From Dyella_B sp036746095 (GTDB taxonomy: Bacteria; Pseudomonadota; Gammaproteobacteria; Xanthomonadales; Rhodanobacteraceae): a DNA stretch of 64,000 nucleotides. A program made the position numbers and the translations under genes. Each line of letters opens with the position of its first letter. Position 1 is the stretch's first letter. Below are positions 25,608-32,233 of this stretch, piece after piece. The stretch lies in NCBI RefSeq assembly GCF_036746095.1, contig NZ_DAIOEU010000011.1:44832-108831 (forward strand). Reading direction: 5' to 3'. Under the pieces are notes generated by a model that worked only from the letters and a program-made list of their open reading frames with translations, was not told where the DNA came from and did not search any database.

Positions 25608-26036
25608 ATGAAGATCCGCTACGGAGTGCTCCTGGCCGGCGCGTGTGTACTGGCCGGTTGCAGCTGGATGCCGCACTTCGGCAAGCACAACACGCCGCTG
25701 CCACAGCAGACGCTGATGAAGTCGTTGGCCGGCGAAGTCGACTATCACCTCGCGCACGACTTGCCGCCCGATGCTTATCTGGTCGTTACGCTCAACCGGC
25801 ATGATGCGCCGGCAGGCGTGATCGCGACCGACCGCATTGCGCCGATCGGCGCCTCGCCGGTGTCGTTCGTGTTGAGCTATGAGCCGGGCGACGTGGCCAA
25901 CGGCACGGATTTCCGTGTGTCGGCGAGCATCAAGCAGGGTGATCGCACCTTGGCGACCAGCGATACGCAGGCCCGCGTGCTTGGCGACTCAGGCAACAGC
26001 GGCCCGGTGTCGGTAACGATTTCCGAGTTGCACTGA
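25608..26036 (+). CDS. YbaY-family lipoprotein
   Basis: A 142-residue lipoprotein precursor with signal peptide and lipobox LAGC (Cys18). The mature part matches the YbaY domain pattern: GEVDYHLAHDLPPDAYLVVTLNR, VIATDRIAPIGASPVSFVLSYEPGDV and a closing strand RVLGD. Members are small outer-membrane lipoproteins of unclear role. It stands alone; a hairpin follows before the convergent pyrC. Confidence 0.82.
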   Translation: MKIRYGVLLAGACVLAGCSWMPHFGKHNTPLPQQTLMKSLAGEVDYHLAHDLPPDAYLVVTLNRHDAPAGVIATDRIAPIGASPVSFVLSYEPGDVANGTDFRVSASIKQGDRTLATSDTQARVLGDSGNSGPVSVTISELH

Positions 26037-26047
26037 TGGCCGCGTGC

Positions 26048-26072
26048 GCCATGCCTCGCATGGAGGCATGGC
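26048..26072. terminator. Hairpin between convergent genes
   Basis: GCCATGCCT and AGGCATGGC form a perfect 9-bp stem around CGCATGG, eleven bases after the lipoprotein stop and fifteen before the pyrC stop. Its place between converging genes suggests a shared end, although there is no uridine run on either side. Confidence 0.5.
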
Positions 26073-26087
26073 GAGAGGCTAAAGGCT

Positions 26088-27425
26088 TCAGCGATCAAAC
26101 GCCAGGCGCTCGCCGCGCACGCTTTCGTCCACGCGCATGCCGTCCCACACGCGTCGCCCGTTGACGAACGTCGACGCAATGGAATGGCTGAAGGAGTAGC
26201 CCTCGAATGGCGACCAGCCACACTTCGACAGCACTTCTTCGCGACGCACGGTATGCGGCTTGCGTGGATCGACCAGCACCAGGTCAGCCGCATAGCCTTC
26301 GCGCAGAAAGCCGCGTTCGTGCACGCTGAATAGCGTGGCCGGCGCATGGCTGACCGCTTCCACCACGCGTTCCAGCGTGAGCTTGCCTTCGGTCACGCGC
26401 TGCAAGGCCGCCTGCAGTGCAAATTGCACCAGCGGCAAGCCGGAAGGGGCCTTGTCGTAGAGCTGTGCCTTTTCTTCCAGCAGATGCGGTGCATGGTCGG
26501 TAGCGAGCACGTCGATGCGGCGCTCCGCCACCGCCCTGATGATCGCTTCGCGATCCGCGGCCGTCTTGATGGCGGGATTGCACTTGATCAGGAAGCCCAG
26601 CCGTTCGTAATCCTCGTCGCTGAAATGCAGGAAGTGCACGCAGGTTTCGGCCGTGATCTGCTTGCCCTTGAGCGGACCAGGCTGGAATAGTGCCAGTTCG
26701 TCGGCGGTGGAAATATGCAGCACGTGCAGTCGCGTGCCGTGCTTTTGCGCCAGCGAGATGGCCAGCCGGGTGGACTTGATGCAGGCCTCACGCGAGCGGA
26801 TCAGCGGATGCTCGCGTGCCGGAATGTTGTCGCCGTATTTTTCGCGTGCCTTGGCGTGCAACGCATCGATCATCGGCGTGTCTTCGCAATGCGTGATGAT
26901 CGGCGTGGGGGCTTCGCGGAAGATGCCGTCCAGCGTGTCGGGGTTGTCCACCAGCATGTTGCCGGTGGAGGCGCCCATGAACACCTTGATGCCCGGCGCG
27001 GCGTTGGGGTCGAGCGAGCGGATCGCCTCGAGATTGTCGTTGCTGGCGCCGAGGTAGAACGCGTAGTTCACCGCCGAGGTTTCCGCCGCGCGCGCGTACT
27101 TGGCTTCCAGCGATTCGCGGTCCAGCGCCGGCGGCTTGGTGTTGGGCATCTCCATGAAGCTGGTGATGCCGCCCGCGGCGCAGGCGCGCGATTCGTGCGT
27201 GATATCGGCTTTGTGCGTGAGCCCCGGTTCGCGAAAGTGCACTTGGTCATCGACCATGCCGGGCAGCAGCCAGAGCCCTGTCGCATCGATCACCTGCTCG
27301 CCGGGGCGAGCGTTCAAGCTGTCGCCGATGGCATCGATGCGGCCGTGCTTGACGCGCAGGTCGGCGTGGAAGCGGCGACCTTCATTGACCAGTTCGGCGT
27401 TCTTGATCAGCCAATCGGTGGACAT
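26088..27425 (-). CDS. pyrC: Dihydroorotase
   Basis: Zinc amidohydrolase that closes carbamoyl-aspartate to dihydroorotate in pyrimidine synthesis. It has 445 residues. Metal ligands are in DQVHFREPGLTHKAD near residue 61, the lysine expected to be carboxylated is in IKVFMGASTG, and the later His residues are in ITHCED and VLHIST; ATDHAPH carries the catalytic Asp. The length and motifs are those of the class I-like enzymes of Xanthomonadales and Bacteroidetes and not the short E. coli PyrC. yidD lies upstream on the same strand. Confidence 0.93.
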   Translation of the reverse strand: MSTDWLIKNAELVNEGRRFHADLRVKHGRIDAIGDSLNARPGEQVIDATGLWLLPGMVDDQVHFREPGLTHKADITHESRACAAGGITSFMEMPNTKPPALDRESLEAKYARAAETSAVNYAFYLGASNDNLEAIRSLDPNAAPGIKVFMGASTGNMLVDNPDTLDGIFREAPTPIITHCEDTPMIDALHAKAREKYGDNIPAREHPLIRSREACIKSTRLAISLAQKHGTRLHVLHISTADELALFQPGPLKGKQITAETCVHFLHFSDEDYERLGFLIKCNPAIKTAADREAIIRAVAERRIDVLATDHAPHLLEEKAQLYDKAPSGLPLVQFALQAALQRVTEGKLTLERVVEAVSHAPATLFSVHERGFLREGYAADLVLVDPRKPHTVRREEVLSKCGWSPFEGYSFSHSIASTFVNGRRVWDGMRVDESVRGERLAFDR

Positions 27426-27471
27426 GCGAACTCCTCAAGGAAAAGGGAAAGGCATTGGACTTGCGCCGCGC

Positions 27472-27750
27472 TCAAGCAGCCCCATCTTCCGGTTCCCTGC
27501 CTGCGGCATGGCAGCCGGAAAAGTGGAAGTGCCCGGGTACCGGATCGTTACCGCCCGAGCACAGCGGCTGACAGCGTAGTATCCGCCATCCGGCCAGCAG
27601 GCTGCCGCGCCATGGACCAAAGCGGGAGACAGCAATGCGTGCATAATCGGAGCAACTGGGGTAAAAGCGACAACGCTGTCCTAACAGAGGGCTCACGAAG
27701 CGCTTGTAGAGATTGAGCAGGAAGATAATCAACCGATGCACGGCGTTCAC
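27472..27750 (-). CDS. yidD: Membrane protein insertion efficiency factor YidD
   Basis: A small membrane-associated protein of about 92 residues that assists YidC-mediated insertion. The signature is complete: LLNLYKRFVSPLLG, CRFYPSCSDYA, and GGNDPVP. The end is a Cys/His-containing tail. The start is uncertain: GTG 27750, GTG 27741 and TTG 27732 are all in frame and none has a clear ribosome-binding site. The frame stays open to 28197, but that part is antisense to dksA. In most bacteria yidD sits between rnpA and yidC; here it is beside pyrC. Confidence 0.82.
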   Translation of the reverse strand: MNAVHRLIIFLLNLYKRFVSPLLGQRCRFYPSCSDYARIAVSRFGPWRGSLLAGWRILRCQPLCSGGNDPVPGHFHFSGCHAAGREPEDGAA

Positions 27751-27882
27751 ATGGCCGAAGCCGCTTTGAGACCCGAGGGTGGAAGTATTCCAGAAGGTGT
27801 AAGTATCCCAAAGGGATGGTTGCCGGTGTGAAGGGTATTGGGCTATAACAGCCGGCCGCCAAGGCCAAAACGGTGAAGGTAA

Positions 27883-28968
27883 ATGGCGAAAACCACGCAT
27901 AATTCGACCGCCGCCAAGAACGCTGCAAAAGGAAAGGCTGCGGGCAAGAGCAACGACACCAAGGCCAGCAAGGCCAAGGTCGCTGCCCCCAAGTCCGTGA
28001 AAAAGGCGGCGCCGGCCAAGAAGGCCGAGGCGAAGAAAGCTCCGGTCAAGGCGGCCGCCAAGAAGGCGGCGCCAGCGCCGGCCAAGAAGGCCGTGGCCAA
28101 GCCGGTCGCCAAGGCGCATCCGAAGCATGCCGAGCCGGTCAAGGCGCCAGCCAAGAAGGCAGCCAAGCCCGAGGCCAAGAAGCCTGAGCCCAAGCACGCC
28201 GCGCCTGCCCGCAAGCCGGCGCCGGCGCCGGTCAAAAAGGCGGCTGAAAAAACCGTTGCCAAACCGGTGGCGCCCAAAGCGGCATCGGCTCCCGCCGCAG
28301 CGGTCGTGGCAAAGGCGACATCAGCTACACAAACTGCAACACCGCAAGCCGTATCATCATCTGCCGCCCGGCCCATTGCGGGTAAGGTGGCCAGTGCCGT
28401 GGGACCGTCCCCGGCGCCGCGCGTTGCGAATGCCACTGCGCAAAATTCCTCCAGCAAGAAACAAAAAACCACGCAGTCATCAATGAATAGCTCCGCTACA
28501 ACGCTCGACAATGGTGTAACCCGCGAAGACGGCCGTTACGCCCTGCCCATCACCACGAATATCGATCTGCCTCCGGGCTATCGGCCTTCGTCCGACGAGG
28601 AGTACATGAATCCCCGTCACCTTGCGTACTTCCGCAACAAGCTGCGCACCTGGCGCGAGCAGTTGGTGGAAGAGTCGCGCCAGACCATGGAGAACCTCCG
28701 CGACGAAGTGCGTGACGTTGGCGACGAAGCCGAACGCGCCACTCGCGAGACGGAAAACTCGCTGGAACTGCGCACGCGCGACCGCTACCGCAAGTTGATT
28801 TCCAAGATCGACAAGGCTTTGCGCCGCATCGAGGAAGGCCGTTACGGCTACTGCGAAGAGACCGATGAAGAAATCGGTCTCGAGCGCCTCGACGCCCGCC
28901 CGATCGCCACGCTCTCGCTGGATGCGCAGGAGCGTCGCGAACATCTGCAGAAGCAGATGGGCGATTGA
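27883..28968 (+). CDS. dksA: DksA with long Lys/Ala/Pro-rich N-terminal tail
   Basis: RNA polymerase secondary-channel factor of the stringent response, here 361 residues instead of about 150. Residues 1 to about 200 are a low-complexity tail of Lys, Ala and Pro (repeats such as KKAAPAKKAEAKKAP), like histone H1 tails and AlgP. The DksA part begins near 236. The coiled-coil tip keeps Asp281 and Ala286 (E. coli D71, A76), while E. coli D74 corresponds to Glu284. The zinc finger is degenerate: only Cys324 remains of the four Cys, the others being Thr327, Ser345 and Ala348. A single-Cys DksA is known in some alphaproteobacteria. GGTGAAGG lies before the start; yidD is divergent. Confidence 0.93.
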   Translation: MAKTTHNSTAAKNAAKGKAAGKSNDTKASKAKVAAPKSVKKAAPAKKAEAKKAPVKAAAKKAAPAPAKKAVAKPVAKAHPKHAEPVKAPAKKAAKPEAKKPEPKHAAPARKPAPAPVKKAAEKTVAKPVAPKAASAPAAAVVAKATSATQTATPQAVSSSAARPIAGKVASAVGPSPAPRVANATAQNSSSKKQKTTQSSMNSSATTLDNGVTREDGRYALPITTNIDLPPGYRPSSDEEYMNPRHLAYFRNKLRTWREQLVEESRQTMENLRDEVRDVGDEAERATRETENSLELRTRDRYRKLISKIDKALRRIEEGRYGYCEETDEEIGLERLDARPIATLSLDAQERREHLQKQMGD

Positions 28969-28987
28969 TGCTCGGGACGTAAACGAG

Positions 28988-29015
28988 AAAAAGCCCCGCC
29001 GAGTGCGGGGCTTTT
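28988..29015. terminator. Intrinsic terminator between dksA and sufE
   Basis: AAAAGCCCCGC and GCGGGGCTTTT pair around CGAGT. The genes converge, and A and T runs on both sides let it work in both directions. Confidence 0.9.
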
Positions 29016-29085
29016 CGCAGGCCGAGATGAAATTCCAGCTTTCTTGAGCGTCCCTGGCGCTGGGATTGCATGCCAGCCTGGAGGC

Positions 29086-29514
29086 CTACAGTTGCGCTGC
29101 CGCGTACGCTTTGAGCCTCACCAGCATCGCCGCCAAACCGTTCGATCGCGTCGGTGACAAATGCTTGGCCAAGCCGATTTCCTGGATGAACGCAGGCTCG
29201 GTAGCCACGATCTCGGCCGCTGGCCGATCGGAATACACGCGAAGCACCAAGGCGATCAGGCCGGAGACGATGGCCGAGTCGCTGGCCGCGTCGAAGTGCA
29301 TGTTGGATGCATCGCCGCTGGGCACCAGCCATACCATCGACTGACAGCCGTGCACGCGGTAATCCTCGGTCTTTTTGTCTTCCGGAAACGGTGGCAGCTG
29401 TTTGCCGAGGTCGATCAGGTATTGGTAGCGCTCGGTCCAGTCGCCGAAGAAGGCAAACTCATCGGCGATTTCCTGTTGGGCCTGGGCGGCGGTGGCTGGG
29501 GCAAGAGTGTTCAT
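29086..29514 (-). CDS. sufE: Cysteine desulfuration protein SufE
   Basis: Sulfur acceptor that takes persulfide from a cysteine desulfurase and passes it to an Fe-S scaffold. It has 142 residues with Cys57 in VHGCQSMVWL as the acceptor. Residues 18-45 (DEFAFFGDWTERYQYLIDLGKQLPPFPED region) are the family's first helix and loop. No suf operon is adjacent; it follows cysS on the same strand by about 50 bases. Confidence 0.92.
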   Translation of the reverse strand: MNTLAPATAAQAQQEIADEFAFFGDWTERYQYLIDLGKQLPPFPEDKKTEDYRVHGCQSMVWLVPSGDASNMHFDAASDSAIVSGLIALVLRVYSDRPAAEIVATEPAFIQEIGLAKHLSPTRSNGLAAMLVRLKAYAAAQL

Positions 29515-29563
29515 GAGTGAATTATCGCGCGGTCCGGCTTAGTTCGGGCCGAACCACGCTGTT

Positions 29564-30940
29564 TCAATGTTTCACCACGCTCCAGCGCGTGCCCTGGGCG
29601 CCATCCTCGATCACCACACCCATGCTCGTCAGCTCCTCGCGGATCGCATCGGCCCGTGCAAAGTCGCGTGCGGCGCGGGCAGCGCGGCGTTCTTCCAGCA
29701 GCGTCTCGACGCGCGTTGCATCTACCGCATTGCCGCCGGCCTGCTTGAACCAGGCTTCCGGGTCCTGCTGCAGCAATCCCAGCGCCGCGCCGCCACCGAG
29801 CAGGGCGGCCTTGCTGCCAGCGCTCGGAGCCTGCCGCGCGGCATCGGCCAGCAACGAGAGTTCGGCCAGCGCTTGCGGGGTGTTGAGATCGTCGCAAAGG
29901 GCGGCCTCCAGGCGTTCCGGCACCGGCAATGGCTGGATCATGTCGACGATGACGCCGCTCAGTTCGCGCAGCACGCGATACCAGCCATCCAGCGTGCTGA
30001 TGGCCTGCGCGACGGCCGCGTCCGACCAGTCCAGCGGCTGGCGGTAATGGCCGCGCAGCAGCAGCAGGCGCAACGCTTCGTGCGGATGCTGCTTGAGCAG
30101 CTCATGCACGTGCAGCACATTGCCCAGCGACTTGGACATCTTGCGCCCATCGAAGGTGAGCATGCCGTTGTGCAGCCACCAGCGCGCAAACACCTTGCCG
30201 CCGTGCGCACAGGTGGATTGGGCGATTTCGTTTTCGTGATGGGGAAACTGCAAATCGACGCCGCCGGCATGGATGTCGATGGTTTCGCCCAGATGCGCCG
30301 CGCTCATGGCCGAGCACTCGATATGCCAGCCGGGCCGCCCGCGGCCCCAGGGGCTGTCCCAGCCGGGCAGTTCCGGAGTGGAAGGCTTCCACAGCACGAA
30401 GTCGGTGGGGTTCCTTTTGTACGGCGCCACTTCCACGCGCGCGCCGGCGATCAGCTCGTCCGTATCACGGCCAGACAGCGCACCGTAGGCCGAGTAGGAA
30501 GCCACGTCGAACAGCACGTGCCCTTCGGCCTCATAGGCGTGTCCGTTGGCGATCAGCGTCTGGATCATCGCGGTGATCTGGCCGATATGCGCGGTGGCGT
30601 GCGGCTCGACGTCCGGCGGGGCAATGCCCAGCCCGGCCATGTCCTCGCGGTAGGCCTGGGCGAAGCGGCTGGTGATCTGGCCGATCGGCACGCCCTGCTC
30701 GAGCGCGGCGGCGTTGATCTTGTCGTCCACATCGGTGATGTTGCGGGCATAGACCACCCCGGCGTAATGCCGGCGCAGCAACTTCACCAGCACGTCGAAC
30801 ACCGCCGGGCCGCGCGCGTTGCCGATATGGACATAGTTGTAGACCGTGGGCCCGCACAGATATACCGTCACCCGGTTCGGATCGAGCGGCAAAAAAGGCT
30901 CGGTGCGACGGCTGAGGCTGTTGTAAAGCGAGATCGGCAT
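29564..30940 (-). CDS. cysS: Cysteinyl-tRNA synthetase
   Basis: Class I synthetase charging tRNA-Cys. It has 458 residues. Zinc-binding Cys29 is in YLCGPTVYNY, the HIGH-type sequence is HIGNARGP just after it, and KMSKSLGN is the second signature. The start at 30940 (MPISLYNSLSRR) was chosen by homology; an in-frame start eleven codons upstream lacks support. No good ribosome-binding site is visible at either. sufE follows, so the two sulfur-related genes may be co-transcribed. Confidence 0.96.
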   Translation of the reverse strand: MPISLYNSLSRRTEPFLPLDPNRVTVYLCGPTVYNYVHIGNARGPAVFDVLVKLLRRHYAGVVYARNITDVDDKINAAALEQGVPIGQITSRFAQAYREDMAGLGIAPPDVEPHATAHIGQITAMIQTLIANGHAYEAEGHVLFDVASYSAYGALSGRDTDELIAGARVEVAPYKRNPTDFVLWKPSTPELPGWDSPWGRGRPGWHIECSAMSAAHLGETIDIHAGGVDLQFPHHENEIAQSTCAHGGKVFARWWLHNGMLTFDGRKMSKSLGNVLHVHELLKQHPHEALRLLLLRGHYRQPLDWSDAAVAQAISTLDGWYRVLRELSGVIVDMIQPLPVPERLEAALCDDLNTPQALAELSLLADAARQAPSAGSKAALLGGGAALGLLQQDPEAWFKQAGGNAVDATRVETLLEERRAARAARDFARADAIREELTSMGVVIEDGAQGTRWSVVKH

Positions 30941-31104
30941 GGCTGGGCACGGTCGGGTCAATAAGCCCGCCATCTTATCAAGCTCTTGCGGCCGTGCTGG
31001 CGGGGAAAGCTCTTAAGGCATCACTAAGTATCGCTGTCGTCACCAGTCCGAAGGCCTGCGAACAGGCAGGGCTGGCCCAAACGCATTAGTTCAAATGATG
31101 GGGC

Positions 31105-31199
31105 GATGCCTGTAAGGCCCGCAGACTGCGCCGCGCGGCTTGAAAGGAAGCCAGTCTTTCCTGCGCCGTGCGACACACCCTGCGGGCCTTCCAGGCATC
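31105..31199. repeat. Long imperfect inverted repeat in a 415-bp gene-free region
   Basis: The 20-base arm at 31105-31124 (GATGCCTGTAAGGCCCGCAG) pairs with 31180-31199 at 19 of 20 positions. The 55-base loop contains a second hairpin, GGCTT-GAAAGG-AAGCC (31137-31152). A smaller stem, GCCTG-CGAA-CAGGC, lies 40 bases to the left. The whole region 30941-31355, between cysS and the glycine-zipper gene, holds no open frame I would call a gene. The structure could be a non-coding RNA, a regulatory 5' region, or a small palindromic element. Confidence 0.55.
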
Positions 31200-31355
31200 A
31201 TGACCACGGCGATACTTGGTCCGTGGTGCCTTCGTTTCGCCAACCTGCCGCGAACAGGGCACTAAGTTACGGCAGTTCTAAGCGTGGATTCAGAGTGAAT
31301 TTGCTGGAATTTCAACATGCGCCACGCGCCATCCTTCCTCTTCCGGAGGCTATCC

Positions 31356-31919
31356 ATGAATAACAAGATGCTGCTGATCCCCTTGCTTGCGCTGACCGTG
31401 ATGTCCACCGGCGTGATGGCGCAACAAGACGGATATCCGCCCCCGCCGCCTCCGCCGGGCGCTCCTGGTCCCGCGGCCGATAATGCGCACTATGCCTGGG
31501 CTGACGTGCTGCGTGTCGATCCGGTCTACGGCGTCGCCCGCACGTCTACGCCCAGCACGCAGTGCTACGACCAGCAGGTAGTGCAGCAGACGCCGAGCAA
31601 CAAGGGCGTCGGTACCGTGCTTGGTGCCGTCGTCGGTGGCGTGCTCGGCAGCACCATCGGCCATGGCCGCGGCAACACGGCGGCGATCGTGGGCGGCGCG
31701 GTGGCAGGCGGTGCGGTTGGCAACTCCGTTTCCAGCGGTGGCCAGACTTACACCAGCAACCAGACGGTGTGCCAGCCGGTGACCCAGGTCAGCGAGCAGC
31801 GCCAGATCATTGGCTACGATGTGGAATACCGCTATCACGGCGACGTCTACATGTCGCGCCTCAGCTACGACCCGGGCGAGCGCCTGCGGGTGCGGGTCAG
31901 CGTCTCGCCAGCTGATTGA
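31356..31919 (+). CDS. Exported glycine-zipper (2TM) protein
   Basis: A 187-residue exported protein. Residues 1-22 are a signal peptide ending VMA before QQDGYPPPP, where a run of seven prolines follows. The core VGTVLGAVVGGVLGSTIG and AAIVGGAVAGGAVGNSV is a glycine-zipper pair as in outer-membrane lipoproteins of the SlyB/Rcn2 type, but no lipobox is present. The C-terminal part is a beta-rich YDVEYRYHGDVYMSRL domain. The start at 31356 follows GGAGG; an earlier in-frame start at 31317 is not supported. Probably an envelope protein of unknown role. Confidence 0.85.
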   Translation: MNNKMLLIPLLALTVMSTGVMAQQDGYPPPPPPPGAPGPAADNAHYAWADVLRVDPVYGVARTSTPSTQCYDQQVVQQTPSNKGVGTVLGAVVGGVLGSTIGHGRGNTAAIVGGAVAGGAVGNSVSSGGQTYTSNQTVCQPVTQVSEQRQIIGYDVEYRYHGDVYMSRLSYDPGERLRVRVSVSPAD

Positions 31920-31940
31920 TCTGCCTCATAGCCTCATATC

Positions 31941-31977
31941 AGGCGACCGCTGCCGCCGGCATGGTCGCCTTTCTTTT
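31941..31977 (+). terminator. Intrinsic terminator of the glycine-zipper gene
   Basis: AGGCGACC (31941-31948) and GGTCGCCT (31963-31970) enclose a 14-base loop and are followed by TTCTTTT. It isolates the following arginine operon promoter from upstream transcription. Confidence 0.82.
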
Positions 31978-31991
31978 GTGAAAAATTTTCT

Positions 31992-32021
31992 GTTGCATGG
32001 CAACGAAAATCCCGTCATGAT
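31992..32021 (+). promoter_or_regulatory. Candidate arginine operon promoter with overlapping palindrome
   Basis: TTGCAT (31993-31998) and CATGAT (32016-32021) are separated by 17 bases and resemble sigma-70 -35 and -10 boxes (four of six matches at -10). GTTGC-ATG-GCAAC (31992-32004) is a perfect inverted repeat covering the -35 box and could be an operator. The expected start of transcription, near 32028, is about twenty bases before the leader frame. No proper 18-base ARG box is seen. Confidence 0.45.
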
Positions 32022-32046
32022 GACTATTCAACCACCCGGAAGCCTC

Positions 32047-32151
32047 ATGTCTTCAGCCGTCTATACCGCTACCGTGCTTACCAGCGCCCGTATGGCCGCT
32101 GGCATGACGTCGCGTGCGCGCCGACCGCTGAATCGACATTCGGCCGGGTAG
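32047..32151 (+). CDS. Putative arginine leader peptide
   Basis: A 34-codon open frame with CGGAAG just upstream of ATG 32047. The peptide ends MTSRARRPLNRHSAG: Arg is encoded at codons 23, 25, 26 and 30 (32113-32136), including two rare-type CGA codons, and once more at codon 15. The frame stops at TAG 32149-32151, inside the sequence that can pair with the terminator upstream of argF'. Two further ATG codons in frame (32017, 32020) overlap the likely promoter and are less probable starts. The peptide has no resemblance to a structural protein; its role would be to position the ribosome. Confidence 0.55.
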   Translation: MSSAVYTATVLTSARMAAGMTSRARRPLNRHSAG

Positions 32152-32212
32152 GCTGTCGCCACGTTGCATGTGTAATACGACGACTAAACCCGGCCCTTGC
32201 GCCGGGTTTTTT
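32120..32212 (+). promoter_or_regulatory. Candidate transcription attenuator of the arginine operon
   Basis: Three mutually exclusive pairings are visible. Segment 1-2: GCCGA (32120-32124) with TCGGC (32140-32144). Segment 2-3 (antiterminator): GGCCGGGT (32142-32149) with ACCCGGCC (32188-32195), eight perfect pairs. Segment 3-4 (terminator): AACCCGGC (32187-32194) with GCCGGGTT (32201-32208) followed by TTTT and, after one G, TTTTT. A ribosome halted at Arg codons 32113-32136 would cover segment 1 and free segment 2; one that reaches the stop at 32149 would cover segment 2 and allow the terminator. argF' begins 22 bases after the first T-run. Read from the sequence; no folding was computed. 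Confidence 0.6.
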
Positions 32213-32233
32213 GTTTTTGGACTGGAGTCAACG

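Noticed and set aside
27843..28511. An Ala/Phe/Leu-rich minus-strand frame opposite the dksA tail, looking like a membrane protein.
   Set aside because: It is the mirror of the Lys/Ala/Pro repeats; repeated AAG and GCC codons give such hydrophobic frames on the other strand.
31018..31200. 6S RNA, RNase P RNA, tmRNA or SRP RNA in the structured gap.
   Set aside because: None of the diagnostic conserved blocks of these RNAs is present.
32018..32030. TGATGACTATTCA as a possible ArgR box.
   Set aside because: The left half does not match TGAAT and the spacing is three instead of four bases; too weak to call.
32173..32186. TAATACGAC followed by GACTA, reminiscent of the T7 RNA polymerase promoter.
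   Set aside because: Only the first nine bases agree, the rest diverges, and there is no phage or T7-like polymerase context.
32168..32233. An in-frame extension of argF' upstream of 32234.
   Set aside because: It would translate the terminator hairpin, homologues start at MSLRHF, and the ribosome-binding site GGAG belongs to 32234.
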